Assembly: GCF_031082295.1 (NCBI RefSeq)
Contig: NZ_JAVHLD010000012.1
Coordinates: 1-64,000 of the forward strand
DNA length: 64,000 nucleotides
Direction: 5' to 3'
DNA from: Humidesulfovibrio sp.
Lineage (GTDB): Bacteria > Desulfobacterota > Desulfovibrionia > Desulfovibrionales > Desulfovibrionaceae
In this document: piece by piece, positions 25,091 to 34,180 of the stretch
Position numbering within the stretch: the stretch's first letter is position 1
How the letters are laid out: every line of letters begins with the position of its first letter
Translations under genes and position numbers: made by a program
The notes under the pieces: model-generated
Told to the model about the DNA's origin: nothing
Database searches by the model: none
What the model saw: the letters and a program-made list of their open reading frames with translations, nothing else

Positions 25091-26359
25091 CTAGCCGAAC
25101 AGGCTCGGAAACAGCGCGCTGGCCGCATAGAGCGAGGAGAGCACGACGATGACCGAGACAATGCCGATGTTGACGATGTTTTCAAAGAGCGTGTTCTTGT
25201 ATGCACCCATGGTCTTTTCGTCGTTCAAAAGCAGAATCAGGAAGACCAGGGCGGCGGGCAGAAGCGTCACCGCCACCACCTGCACGAAGAGCGTGATGAG
25301 CACCAGCGGGGCACCGGGGATAAGCACCACGCCGCCGGCGGTGACAAGGGCCAGAAAGTAGGCGGCATAGAACCAGGGAGCTTCCTTGATCTTGTTGTTG
25401 AGCGAATGCGCCCAGCCGAAGATCTCGCCCAGCGCCCAGGAACTCGCGAGGGAGATGCAGATGGCGCCGAGGAGCCCTGCGTCGAAGAGCCCGATGGCCA
25501 TGAACGTTCCGGCATAGCCGTGGGTTCCCATGAGCATTTTGGAGGCCTGGGCTGCGTCGTCAATCTCCATGCCCGGCAGCACTGTGCCCACCACAATGAT
25601 GATGAAGGCCGCCACCACCACGGTCAGGATGGAACCAAGCAGGGTGTCGAACTTGCCGAAGGGGATATCCTTTTCCGTCATGCCCTTGTCCACCACGGCG
25701 CTCTGCTGGAAAAAGATCATCCAGGGCGCGATGGTGGTGCCTATGTTGGCCATGAGGAAGAAGAAGAGCTGGTTGTCGAACTTGCCGCCAGGAAGATTGG
25801 GAATGACCCCTGCGAGCACGGCGGAGGTGTCCGGCCGCACCCAGAAGGCCGCCGGGATGTAGATGAGGTTCAGCAGGCAGAAGCCCATGGTGATTTTTTC
25901 CCAGGTCCAGTAGCGACCGTTCAGCACCATGAAGCCCATGATGCCGATGACGCCGAGGATGGTCAGCCAGGGGGGCACCCCGAAGATGCCCATGGCTGCG
26001 GTCATGCCGATGAATTCGGTGATGAGCGTCAGCCAGTCGCAGAAGACGAGGTCGATGAGCGAGAACCAGCCCCAGAAGGCACCGAAGTTCTCGAAGATGG
26101 CCTCGGCGTGCCCGCGCTTGGTCACCGCACCCAGACGTACGGTCATCTCCTGCACGAAGTAGGCGACGGGCACCAGCGCGATGAGAAACCAGATGAAATT
26201 GTAGCCGTACTTGGCGCCCGTGGCGGCATACGTAGTGATGCCGCCGGCGTCGTTGTCGGCAATCATGACCACGAGGCCAGGACCGGAGAGTATGAGGAAG
26301 AGCCGCAGGGCCTTCCAACTGCGGCGGAACATGTAGAAAAGCTTGGTGAAGATGTTCAT
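25091..26359 (-). CDS. Nramp-family divalent metal transporter
   Basis: 422 aa; start at the ATG behind GGAGG (MNIFTKLFYMFRRSWKAL). About eleven membrane segments. The first carries GPGLVVMIADNDAGGITTYAATG, the Nramp metal-binding Asp-x-x-Asn region in variant form (DNDAGG rather than DPGN), so substrate preference could differ from standard MntH. The sixth helix region has AICISLASSWALGE. It would move Mn2+, Fe2+ or Mg2+-like ions with protons across the inner membrane. It heads an operon with a 59-aa membrane protein and a MgtE-N/CBS protein and is divergent from the alkaline phosphatase gene. Confidence 0.83.
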   Translation of the reverse strand: MNIFTKLFYMFRRSWKALRLFLILSGPGLVVMIADNDAGGITTYAATGAKYGYNFIWFLIALVPVAYFVQEMTVRLGAVTKRGHAEAIFENFGAFWGWFSLIDLVFCDWLTLITEFIGMTAAMGIFGVPPWLTILGVIGIMGFMVLNGRYWTWEKITMGFCLLNLIYIPAAFWVRPDTSAVLAGVIPNLPGGKFDNQLFFFLMANIGTTIAPWMIFFQQSAVVDKGMTEKDIPFGKFDTLLGSILTVVVAAFIIIVVGTVLPGMEIDDAAQASKMLMGTHGYAGTFMAIGLFDAGLLGAICISLASSWALGEIFGWAHSLNNKIKEAPWFYAAYFLALVTAGGVVLIPGAPLVLITLFVQVVAVTLLPAALVFLILLLNDEKTMGAYKNTLFENIVNIGIVSVIVVLSSLYAASALFPSLFG

Positions 26360-26661
26360 GAGAACCTCCATGTGCCACCCCTGGCCGCCAGTATTCTTTG
26401 TCGGTGGGGCTCGTGGAAACGGGACCGGTTAGGCGGTCCAGGGCCTGGCCTGGGATCTCCACCAAGGGGAGCGGGCGGTTCCAAGGCGTTCAAGGATTAG
26501 GCCTCGACCGCGCGGAGCGTCTACTGTCTTTGTGCAACATTTCCGTGACGAAAACGTGCCGACCGCAGGTGGACGGTGGCTCCGCCGCTGGCGAACGTTT
26601 GAAGACCAAGTCGGTCCGAAGGAACAGGCCAGCTATCCCTGCACGGGCGGCTGGTCTTCAC

Positions 26662-26716
26662 CGTCATGCACTTTTCACCCTCCCGTCACACTGGCGCCCT
26701 GTTGCGGGGCTAGCAT
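26662..26716 (+). promoter_or_regulatory. Pho-box-like array upstream of the alkaline phosphatase gene
   Basis: CGTCATG (26662), TTTCACC (26673) and CGTCACA (26684) are exactly 11 nt apart; TAGCAT (26711-26716) is a likely -10 with the same 20-nt gap as at pstB. The start codon is at 26753. Confidence 0.62.
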
Positions 26717-26752
26717 GCTTCGGAACACCGCTAGACCACGGAGGAGCCGGAT

Positions 26753-28333
26753 ATGCGTGAAGACACACAGCAGGACGGACTGAGCAGACGCGAGTTGCTG
26801 CGGCTTTTGGGAACAGGAGTGCTTGCGGCGCTGGCGCCGGGCATGATGCTCGGGCAGGCCCAGGGCGCGGGCAAGACGGCGGGAGACGGCTTCGAGCGCG
26901 CGGCGGGGCCCGGCGTCATCTTCGTGGTGGGCGACGGGATGCCCCTGGGCGTGGTGCGCGCCATGCACGAAATCCGCACCGGGGTCTTTGGCCGGGCGGA
27001 CTCCAATCTGTATGCCCGCCTGCGCGATCCCAAGTCCTCCGTGGGCTACATGGCCACGGCCAGCCTGTCGAGCATCGTCACGGACTCGGCTCCGGCCTCG
27101 GCAGCTTGGGCCACCGGGGTCAAGACGGTCAACCATTCCTTGTCCGTGCTGCCAGACGGCCGCCCGCTTACGACCATCTTTGAGCTGGTGAAGCCGCGTG
27201 GCGTGGCCACAGGCCTGGTCACCACCACCCGCGTGACCCACGCCACCCCGGCAGCCTGGATCTCACATCAGCCTGACCGCGACAGTGAGGACGCCATTGC
27301 AAGTGAGATGCTGGCCTTCAACCCCGATGTGCTCCTGGGCGGCGGCAGCACCCACTTCGACGCCAAGAAGCGCAAGGACGGACTCGACTTGCTGGCTGGA
27401 TTCGCCAAGGCTGGTTATGACACCGTTACCGACCGGGCTTCGCTTCTGGCCGCGCCAACGCACGCCAGGCCTCTGGTGGGTCTGTTTTCTCCCTCGCACA
27501 TCGCCTACCATGTGGACCGCCTGAACGACTCGGCGCTTAGCTCCCAGCCCTCCCTGCCAGAGATGACTGCTGCGGCCCTGAAGCGCCTAGCCAAGAATCC
27601 CGACGGTTTCCTGCTTCAGGTGGAGGCCGGGCGCATCGACCACGCCAGCCACTCCAACGATGCCTGGTCAGCCATCATGGACACTATCGAGTTGGATGAC
27701 ACCCTGGGCGTCATCGACGCCTTCCTCAAGGTCAACCCGCGAACCCTGGTCATCGTCACCTCGGACCACGGGAACTCCGGCTGGGGCGTCAACGGAACCG
27801 GGCCGGAGTATAACGACGCCACCAGCGCCCTGCGCTCCTACCGTGCCGGCAAGGCCTCCTTCGAGGCCACCATCAAGCGCATGAAGGACAAGAGCGTGGG
27901 CGAGATACAACAACTCGTGGCCGAGATGTCGGGCTTTCCCATCAACTTGGACGAGGCGCGGCTCATCCACGAATCCATGCAACCTGGTTACAAACCATTC
28001 CCTGGCGACTTCATCTACCAGCCTGACGCCACTATCGGGAAAATCCTGGCCCACAGCGCATACCCGTCCAAAGGCGCGCCGTCTTTGCGTCGGGGCAACG
28101 TGGGCTTCACCTCCTGCAACCACACTGCCGAAGACCAGCTTCTCCTCGCTTACGGCCACCAAGCCAAGGAGCTCGGCCTGGACCGTCTGGTGGACAACAC
28201 AGCACTCTTTGACGTCATGTGCCGCGCCTTCGGCGTGACCCACAAGAACCCCACCATGTCTCTGGCCCAGGCGCGGCCCCTCATCTTGGCAAAAGTCAAA
28301 GGCGTGGGCATGTTCCGTCGACATATTGTGTAG
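26753..28333 (+). CDS. phoA: Tat-exported alkaline phosphatase (PhoA superfamily)
   Basis: 526 aa, start behind GGAG. The N-terminus has a twin-arginine signal (LSRRELLRLLGTG plus hydrophobic stretch to about residue 42), so it is exported folded. Catalytic core: FVVGDGMP metal-binding Asp, the nucleophile Ser in TDSAPASAAWATGVKT, GRIDHASHSND with metal-binding Asp/His, TSDHGN, and a late His in SCNHTAEDQ. It releases phosphate from organic esters in the periplasm. It is longer than E. coli PhoA by about 55 residues. The Pho box upstream places it with pst and ptx. Confidence 0.9.
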   Translation: MREDTQQDGLSRRELLRLLGTGVLAALAPGMMLGQAQGAGKTAGDGFERAAGPGVIFVVGDGMPLGVVRAMHEIRTGVFGRADSNLYARLRDPKSSVGYMATASLSSIVTDSAPASAAWATGVKTVNHSLSVLPDGRPLTTIFELVKPRGVATGLVTTTRVTHATPAAWISHQPDRDSEDAIASEMLAFNPDVLLGGGSTHFDAKKRKDGLDLLAGFAKAGYDTVTDRASLLAAPTHARPLVGLFSPSHIAYHVDRLNDSALSSQPSLPEMTAAALKRLAKNPDGFLLQVEAGRIDHASHSNDAWSAIMDTIELDDTLGVIDAFLKVNPRTLVIVTSDHGNSGWGVNGTGPEYNDATSALRSYRAGKASFEATIKRMKDKSVGEIQQLVAEMSGFPINLDEARLIHESMQPGYKPFPGDFIYQPDATIGKILAHSAYPSKGAPSLRRGNVGFTSCNHTAEDQLLLAYGHQAKELGLDRLVDNTALFDVMCRAFGVTHKNPTMSLAQARPLILAKVKGVGMFRRHIV

Positions 28334-28715
28334 AGGAAAGCGGCCGGGTGGCCATCCCGTGCCTCGCCACGATTGGTTCACTCATGTGGACGTCTCTTGT
28401 GGGGATGGGGCGTGGTGACTTCCTTGGAGGGGGGCGGCATTGGTGTAAGGTTGAATAAACCCGTTTCGCACTGCTTCAAGTCGCTGTTCAACCATCATAT
28501 GTGTCCCGCGCATGCAGGGACTATCGACATGGCAAGTTGACAATAGCCCTGAATTAAATGTGATATTTCTATACCGGTCTACACTCAAAGGGGAATCATT
28601 GGTCTTGAGGTAGCTCCATTGCGTCAACTTGAGCCAACAGCCATCGTCTCACGCGCTATACCGATGCAATAACCACCTAACACTCAGTCATAGAGCATTT
28701 TTTAATAAATCTTTG
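28334..28715. other. Stretch without a gene
   Basis: No convincing reading frame on either strand. From about 28540 the sequence is AT-richer (GTGATATTTCTATACCGG and similar) and probably contains the promoter of the downstream FtsX/ABC operon; I could not fix boxes. A C-rich hairpin of the dispersed repeat family follows at 28716. Confidence 0.4.
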
Positions 28716-28757
28716 AGCCGGGGTCAAGGGGCAGCGCCCCTTGCGCCGGAGGCATCC
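28716..28757 (+). repeat. Short relative of the dispersed hairpin repeat, carrying a ribosome-binding site
   Basis: AAGGGGC-AGC-GCCCCTT hairpin followed by GCGCCGGAGGCATCC. The same GCCGGAGGCATC ending closes the repeats at 34141-34153, 48297-48310 and 60200-60213. Here the GGAGG within it serves as Shine-Dalgarno of the FtsX gene starting at 28761. Confidence 0.55.
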
Positions 28758-28760
28758 TTC

Positions 28761-30065
28761 ATGAACATCCTGACCATCGCGCTCCGCAACGCCCGCAAGA
28801 AGTGGGTCCGCACGCTGTTGTTGCTGCTTGTGTTCACGCTCGGCGTGGTCAGCATCGTCTCGCTCAATTTCGTCTCGCGCGTGGTGGGCGAGGGCCTGGA
28901 GAAGAAGCTGGTGAGCTTCGGCGCGAACATCCTGGTTTCGCCCAAGAGCGAGAAGCTCACGGTGAGCTATGGAGGTTTCGCCCTGGGCGACATGCTCTTC
29001 GACGTGACCTACCTTGACGAGAAGGACACCATCGCGCGCGTCGACGCCATCGAGTTGCGCAAGAACATTTCGGTCATCGCGCCCAAGCTGGTGGTCATGG
29101 ACCGCGTGCAGGGCACGGCGGTGGCCATCGTGGGCGTGCGTTTCGCGCAGGAGAAGCTGCTTAAGGGCTACTGGATGGTCGAGCAGGGCGCCATCCCCGG
29201 CGAGGAGCCCGCGCCCATGAGCGCCAAGCCCAAGGGCTCGGGCATGCATGCTCCTTCGGCCCCGGCCCCCGCGGCGGCCAGCCCCACGGGCCTGCCCCAG
29301 GCCGCCATGGCCCCGCTGGGCGTTCCGCTGGACACCTACAAGGGCAACGGCGTTCTTGTTGGCAGCGCGGCGGCGGCCAAGCTGAACCTCAAGCTCGGCT
29401 CCGAGATCCCCCTCGGCAACACGCACATGGTGGTGACGGGCATCCTGGCCCCCACGGGCAGCGAGGACGACAACGTGCTGCTGGCCGACCTCACCTTTGT
29501 GCAAAACGCCGTGGGCCGTCCCGGCAAGGCCAATTTCGTGGAGGTGGCGGCGCTGTGCTCCGGCTGCCCCATCGAGGACATAGTGCACCAGCTCGCCACG
29601 GCCCTTCCGGGAGTGGAGATCAAGACCCTCAGGAACATCGTGGAGCAGCGCATGTACTCGGTGCACTTCGTCAAGCAGCTCATCCTGTCGGTGAGCCTGG
29701 TGATCCTGCTCACGGGCTGCTCCATGGTGGGCATCTCCATGCTCTCCGCCGTGAACGAGCGCAAGAAGGAGATCGGCATCCTGCGCTCCCTCGGGTTCTC
29801 GCGCCGGGCGGTGTTCTCCATCTTCTGCGCCGAGGCCGCGAGCATCGGCCTGCTGGCTGGGCTGGCGGGGTACGTGACGGGCTACGCGGTGAGCTTCCGC
29901 ATCCTGGCGGTGCTGGACATGGCCGAGGGCGCTGTCCTGTCCTTCGAGCCCCTGCACCTCGCCGCCACGGTGCTGATCCTGGCGCTCCTGACCTCGCTCG
30001 CCTCGCTTGTTCCGGCCTGGAAGGCCGCGGCCATCGAGCCCAGCGAAGCCCTCGTGACCCTTTAG
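28761..30065 (+). CDS. FtsX/MacB-family ABC permease
   Basis: 434 aa from the ATG behind GGAGG. One membrane helix at about residues 16-38, a large periplasmic domain (about 40-300) with an Ala/Pro-rich insert and a CSGCP motif, then three C-terminal helices (about 310-335, 360-385, 395-425) as in FtsX/LolC/MacB permeases. The coupling-helix region reads AVNERKKEIGILRSLGFSRRAV. With the ATPase that starts 11 bases later it forms a mechanotransmission-type ABC complex that probably exports or extracts a lipid or peptide substrate. Substrate unknown. Confidence 0.87.
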   Translation: MNILTIALRNARKKWVRTLLLLLVFTLGVVSIVSLNFVSRVVGEGLEKKLVSFGANILVSPKSEKLTVSYGGFALGDMLFDVTYLDEKDTIARVDAIELRKNISVIAPKLVVMDRVQGTAVAIVGVRFAQEKLLKGYWMVEQGAIPGEEPAPMSAKPKGSGMHAPSAPAPAAASPTGLPQAAMAPLGVPLDTYKGNGVLVGSAAAAKLNLKLGSEIPLGNTHMVVTGILAPTGSEDDNVLLADLTFVQNAVGRPGKANFVEVAALCSGCPIEDIVHQLATALPGVEIKTLRNIVEQRMYSVHFVKQLILSVSLVILLTGCSMVGISMLSAVNERKKEIGILRSLGFSRRAVFSIFCAEAASIGLLAGLAGYVTGYAVSFRILAVLDMAEGAVLSFEPLHLAATVLILALLTSLASLVPAWKAAAIEPSEALVTL

Positions 30066-30076
30066 GAGGACACGGC

Positions 30077-30799
30077 ATGAACGCAACCGAAACCACGCGG
30101 CCCGCCGCCTTCGCCGCCCCCATGGCCGGAACCCCGCTGCTTGAAGCAGTGGACGTCACCAAGTCCTTCACCCAGGACGGCACGCCCACCCAGGCGCTGA
30201 AGGGCGTGTCGCTCTCCGTCGCGCCGGGCGAGTTCGTCTCCATCGTGGGCCGCTCCGGCTCGGGCAAGAGCACCTTCCTCTCGGTGCTGTCCACCCTGCT
30301 CCGGCCCGACTCCGGCCAGCTGACCTACAACGGCCAGGACCTGACCCGGGCCACCGAGGCCGAGGTCAACGCGCTGCGCCACGGCGACTTCGCGGTGATC
30401 TTCCAGTTCCACTACCTGCTGCCCTACCTGACGGCGCTTGAGAACACGCTGCTGCCCTTCATGCGCGGGCTTCGGCCCGTCTCCGGCGCGCAGCGCAGGC
30501 GCGCCCTGGAGTGCCTGGAGCGCGTGGGCCTGGCCGACAAGGGCCACCGCCTGCCGGGGCAGCTCTCCGGCGGCGAGCAGCAGCGCGTCGCCATCGCCCG
30601 CGCGCTGGTCAAGGACGCCCGCGTGCTCTTCGCCGACGAGCCCACGGGCAGCCTGGACTCCGCCACCGGGGCCACGGTGATGGAGCTCCTCAGCCAGATC
30701 CACAAGGACGGCCTCTCCGTTGTCATGGTCACGCACAACGAACAGTACGCGAGCCTGTCCGACCGCGTGGTCAGGATGACCGACGGCCTGATGGCCTAG
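30077..30799 (+). CDS. ABC transporter ATPase, LolD/MacB type
   Basis: 240 aa from the ATG behind AGGAGG. Walker A GRSGSGKS, Q-loop FQFHYLLPYLTALEN, signature LSGGEQQRVAIARAL, Walker B VLFADEPTGSLD and switch His VTHN. The LLPYLTALEN and EPTGSLD blocks typify LolD/MacB-class ATPases that pair with FtsX-like permeases. It forms an operon with the preceding permease. Confidence 0.92.
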   Translation: MNATETTRPAAFAAPMAGTPLLEAVDVTKSFTQDGTPTQALKGVSLSVAPGEFVSIVGRSGSGKSTFLSVLSTLLRPDSGQLTYNGQDLTRATEAEVNALRHGDFAVIFQFHYLLPYLTALENTLLPFMRGLRPVSGAQRRRALECLERVGLADKGHRLPGQLSGGEQQRVAIARALVKDARVLFADEPTGSLDSATGATVMELLSQIHKDGLSVVMVTHNEQYASLSDRVVRMTDGLMA

Positions 30800-31234
30800 G
30801 TTCCGGGAGGCGGGAGAAGGTCCGGGCCGCACCCCGGCGCGGAACTTGACGCGTGCCGCCCCCGCGGGTATCATTCGGCATCAAACGTATGATTCAAAGA
30901 GGTTTTTTTGAGCAGCATCACCCTGGACATTGCCTCCCCGGTTGCTGGCGAGAGCCACGGCCGGTAAGCGCCCCCAGCGCCTGAGCCGCCCTTTCCCAAG
31001 GCGACGGCTCCCGTTGAGGCGCTTTCTGTCCCGCCCATCCTGATCCCGCCCGGCATCGCCCGGCCGGTCATCTCGACGTTCGTCCAGCAGCCACCCACCC
31101 CTTGCGTACCCGAGGCACCCTCTGGTCGCGCGCGCCGCTTGCCCTTGCGCACATGCCGCAACAGCCGTCGCCGCCGCGTCCAGAACACCGACACCGCAAC
31201 AGCGGGCGTTTGGTCCGCCAGACGCCTGCGGGGA
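30800..31234. other. Stretch without a gene
   Basis: I see no supported reading frame. A GC-rich tail after the ATPase stop could act as a weak terminator, and the stretch 30890-30915 is locally AT-rich. An in-frame extension upstream of rsgA (from 31139) has no ribosome-binding site and was not used. Confidence 0.35.
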
Positions 31235-32296
31235 ATGACAATGACGCTGCAAGAACTCGGCTACAACACTTGGTTTGAACAACACGCAGCCCTCCTGAAC
31301 ACCGGGGGCTGCGCCATCGCGCGCATCACCGCCGTCGACCGCGGCCTCTGCCTGGTGCGCGACGCGCTGCGCGAAGTGCCCGCGGAATTGTCCGGCCGGA
31401 TGTCCTTCGGCATCGACAGCCCGGAGGAGCTGCCCTGCGTGGGCGACTGGGCGCTGGTGCGCCACTGCAACGACGACACCTTCGCCATCATCGACGGCCT
31501 GCTGCCGCGCAGGACCTTCCTCCGCCGCAGGGCGCCGGGGACGGGGGCGGGCTGCCAGATGATCGCCGCGAACATCGACCTCGCCCTCATCGTGCAGTCC
31601 TGCCAGTTCGACTTCAACCCGAACCGCCTGGAGCGCTACCTCGTGATGGCGCTGGACGGGGGCGTGGAGCCCCTGGTCCTGCTCACCAAGACGGACCTCG
31701 TCCCGGAGGAGGAGGTGGAGCGAAAGCTCGGGGTGCTCCGCGCCCTCGCCAGGGGCAAGGCGTTGCCCCTCAGCAACGTCACCGGCAGCGGGCTGGAGGA
31801 GCTGCGGCAGCGCCTCGCCCCTGGGCGGACCTGCTGCCTGCTCGGCTCGTCCGGCGTGGGCAAGACCACCCTCGTCAACCGCCTCATGGGCCGGGAGGCC
31901 TTCGAGACGCAGTCCGTGAGCGGCACGGGCGAGGGCAGGCACACAACGACGCGCCGGCAGCTCTGCGTCCTGCAGGGCGGCGCGCTGCTGGTGGATACGC
32001 CCGGCATGCGGGAGCTCGGCATCGTGGGGGCGGAGGAAGGCCTTGAGGCCGGGTTCGAGGACATCGCCGTCCTCTCGGCCCAATGCCGCTACGCGGATTG
32101 CCGCCATGGAAACGAGCCCGGCTGCGCCGTCAGGGCCGCCCTCGAGGGCGGCGAGCTGGCCGGGGAACGCTATGCGCACTACCTCAAGCTCAGGAAGGAG
32201 TCCGAGTACAACGCCCTGTCAGCCCTCGATAAGCGCCGGAAGGACAAGGCCTTTGGCCGGTTCGTCAAGTCGGTCAAGAAGCACATGAGGGATTAG
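31235..32296 (+). CDS. rsgA: Ribosome small-subunit-dependent GTPase RsgA
   Basis: 353 aa. N-terminal OB-fold (about 15-105), then a circularly permuted GTPase: G4 LTKTDLV precedes G1 LGSSGVGKTTLVN, followed by G2 with TTTRR and G3 DTPGMRE. The C-terminal zinc-binding motif is CRYADCRHGNEPGC. This order is diagnostic of RsgA/YjeQ, which checks late 30S subunit maturation in the cytoplasm. Start chosen at the first ATG after a GGGGA motif; a second ATG lies two codons on. Confidence 0.93.
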   Translation: MTMTLQELGYNTWFEQHAALLNTGGCAIARITAVDRGLCLVRDALREVPAELSGRMSFGIDSPEELPCVGDWALVRHCNDDTFAIIDGLLPRRTFLRRRAPGTGAGCQMIAANIDLALIVQSCQFDFNPNRLERYLVMALDGGVEPLVLLTKTDLVPEEEVERKLGVLRALARGKALPLSNVTGSGLEELRQRLAPGRTCCLLGSSGVGKTTLVNRLMGREAFETQSVSGTGEGRHTTTRRQLCVLQGGALLVDTPGMRELGIVGAEEGLEAGFEDIAVLSAQCRYADCRHGNEPGCAVRAALEGGELAGERYAHYLKLRKESEYNALSALDKRRKDKAFGRFVKSVKKHMRD

Positions 32297-32389
32297 GTCC
32301 GGCATCGGACAGCGGCCACGGAGCGGCCACTGCGCCGTAACATGGACGAGCCGCTCGCGCCACTATAGACGGCGTTGGCGATCCGTTCA

Positions 32390-32436
32390 GCCTGGGGGCT
32401 TTGGCAGGCCAGAATACCTGCTGAAGCCCCCCAGGC
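32390..32436. terminator. Hairpin between convergent rsgA and permease genes
   Basis: GCCTGGGGGCTT (32390-32401) pairs with AAGCCCCCCAGGC (32424-32436), enclosing a second small stem (GCAGG/CCTGC). Its position between two convergent genes fits a bidirectional terminator. Confidence 0.6.
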
Positions 32437-32474
32437 CAACGGCCCTCGCCAAGGCGGCATTTCCGCCCTCGCGC

Positions 32475-33692
32475 CTAGGCCGACAACACGTCCAGGATTT
32501 CGATGCGCGCAGCCTGCCGCGCCGGGTAGGCCCCGGCGGCGAGCCCAAGCAGCACGGAGCCGCCAAGGGTGCCCAGCGTCAGCACGGGGTCGAACACGTA
32601 CGGAAAGCCCGCCAGGGCGCACACGGCCTGGACGAGCCCCACGCTGGCGGCCGCTCCGAACGCACCGCCTGTCCCGGCCATGAGCCCGGCCTCCAGCAGA
32701 AACTGGCGGATGATGTCGCGCCTGCTGCCGCCCACCGCCCGGCGGATGCCGATCTCCATGCGCCTGGCCTGGACCATGAGCACCATGATGGACAAAATTC
32801 CCATGCCGCCCACGGCGAAGGAGATGGTGGAGGTGATGGCGCCAAGGGTCTGGACCAGGTCCAACGCCTCGCGCCGGAGCTGCATGGAGTCAGCCGCGGT
32901 GAGCAGGCTGAAGTCGTCCTTCTTGCCGTCGAGGTGGTGCCGCTGGCGCAGAATGGCGGCGGAAGCGGCCTTCACCTTGTCCAGGTCCGCGTCCTCGGCC
33001 AGCTGCAGGTACACGCCGTTGATCCAGTTCTGGTTGGCCGCGCGGCGCATGTAGGTGGACAGGGGCATGAAGGTCTGCTCGTCCTGATCCGCACCGGTCA
33101 GGTCGCGCCCCTTGGCCTCCATGACGCCGATGACCATGAACCGGGCCCGGAAGATATGCACCTCACGGCCCACCGCCGACTCGGGCCTGCCGAACAGCCG
33201 CTCGGCAATCTTGCGGCCCAGCACCACCACCTTCTCCTTGGCGTCCACATCCTGCTGGCTGATGAAACGTCCAAGCTCGGGCCGGAAACTGCGAATGTCC
33301 ACATACTTGGGCCAGGTGGCAAGAATCTGGGTGGTCACAGTGGTGGAGCCGGAACGGATGGGCATGGTGCCGCTGAAGTACGGCGCAAAACCCAGCACCC
33401 CCGCAACCCCCCCGGCCAAAGCCTCGGCGTCCGGGATGGTAAAGTTGCGCACGAACCCGGAGAACCGCGCCGAGCCGCTCGCCTTGTTGAAACGCACCTG
33501 CCCGGCCATGGCCGCGAACAGGTTGGGGCCAAGCTTGGCGGCCTCGGCCTCGGCATTCTTGTACATGGCCTCGGCCACGTGCTGCACGCCGTTGAAGGAC
33601 AACGCGCCCAGAAAAACGCCCAGCATCGCCAGAACCGCGCGCAGCTTGTGCGCGGAAAGCGAGGCCAGGGCTATCTTGAGGTCGAGCAACAT
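32475..33692 (-). CDS. MacB-like ABC permease, orphan
   Basis: 405 aa from the internal ATG (MLLDLKIALASLSAHKLRAVL), which matches where MacB-type permeases begin. Layout: helix 1 (about 18-40), a MacB periplasmic core domain (about 45-265), then three helices (about 285-312, 335-360, 370-392). The coupling segment reads VQARRMEIGIRRAVGGSRRDII. No ATPase or membrane-fusion gene adjoins it, so the partner must be elsewhere. Substrate unknown. Confidence 0.85.
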   Translation of the reverse strand: MLLDLKIALASLSAHKLRAVLAMLGVFLGALSFNGVQHVAEAMYKNAEAEAAKLGPNLFAAMAGQVRFNKASGSARFSGFVRNFTIPDAEALAGGVAGVLGFAPYFSGTMPIRSGSTTVTTQILATWPKYVDIRSFRPELGRFISQQDVDAKEKVVVLGRKIAERLFGRPESAVGREVHIFRARFMVIGVMEAKGRDLTGADQDEQTFMPLSTYMRRAANQNWINGVYLQLAEDADLDKVKAASAAILRQRHHLDGKKDDFSLLTAADSMQLRREALDLVQTLGAITSTISFAVGGMGILSIMVLMVQARRMEIGIRRAVGGSRRDIIRQFLLEAGLMAGTGGAFGAAASVGLVQAVCALAGFPYVFDPVLTLGTLGGSVLLGLAAGAYPARQAARIEILDVLSA

Positions 33693-33750
33693 CCACAGAG
33701 TGTAGCCCCGCCAGGGCACACAGGGCAAGCGCGGAAGCGGCCCGAGGGAG

Positions 33751-34155
33751 CCCAGGGGCGCAGCCCCTGGACCCCGCCGGGGGCAGCGGCCCCCGGACCC
33801 CCATTTTACGCCGAAAGGGCTGTTTCAGGATGAACCTGAAACAGCCCTTTCGGATTTCGGGGGGCCAGCCACGAGAGCGTGTCTTTGTTCTGATCTTTCG
33901 ACTTGGCTTCCTAAAATTCTATTTTCAGAAATTCAGCCTGCCACCCGTCTCGTTTCGCCTCCTCTCTCAAGAGGGGGCCAACCGCGCGCAGGTATTTCGG
34001 CGTCTTCGCCGAAAACCTGCGCGCATTGCCTTCGCCCAGCCCAGCCGACGCGCCCGTCCAGGCCACCCCTGCCCAGCCCCATTGGGGGGTCCGGGGGCCT
34101 CAGGCCACCGGCGGGGGTGCCGGGGGCGGAGCCCCTGGCCGCCGGAGGCATCTCT
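33751..34155. repeat. Dispersed multi-hairpin repeat, copy A
   Basis: An ordered set of hairpins. First CCAGGGGC/GCCCCTGG (near 33752-33770). Then a perfect 19-bp stem, arms 33811-33829 and 33835-33853, starting CCGAAAGGGC. Then TTTCGGGGGGCCAGCCACGA. Then an 18-bp stem with one bulge, arms 33984-34002 and 34007-34024, around a TCTT loop. Last a GGGGGGTCCGGGGGCCTCAG tract and the GCCGCCGGAGGCATC ending. Copy B (47999-48313) has the same order, with paired base changes in both large stems. Between the large hairpins copy A has about 50 extra AT-rich bases. It could act as terminator for the permease-facing side; the wider role is unknown. Confidence 0.72.
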
Positions 34156-34180
34156 GGCGGCCAGGCCCAGGGGGGGCCGC

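Noticed and set aside
24536-26500. 654-codon plus-strand frame opposite the Nramp operon
   Set aside because: Antisense to three supported genes, with biased His/Gln/Asp composition.
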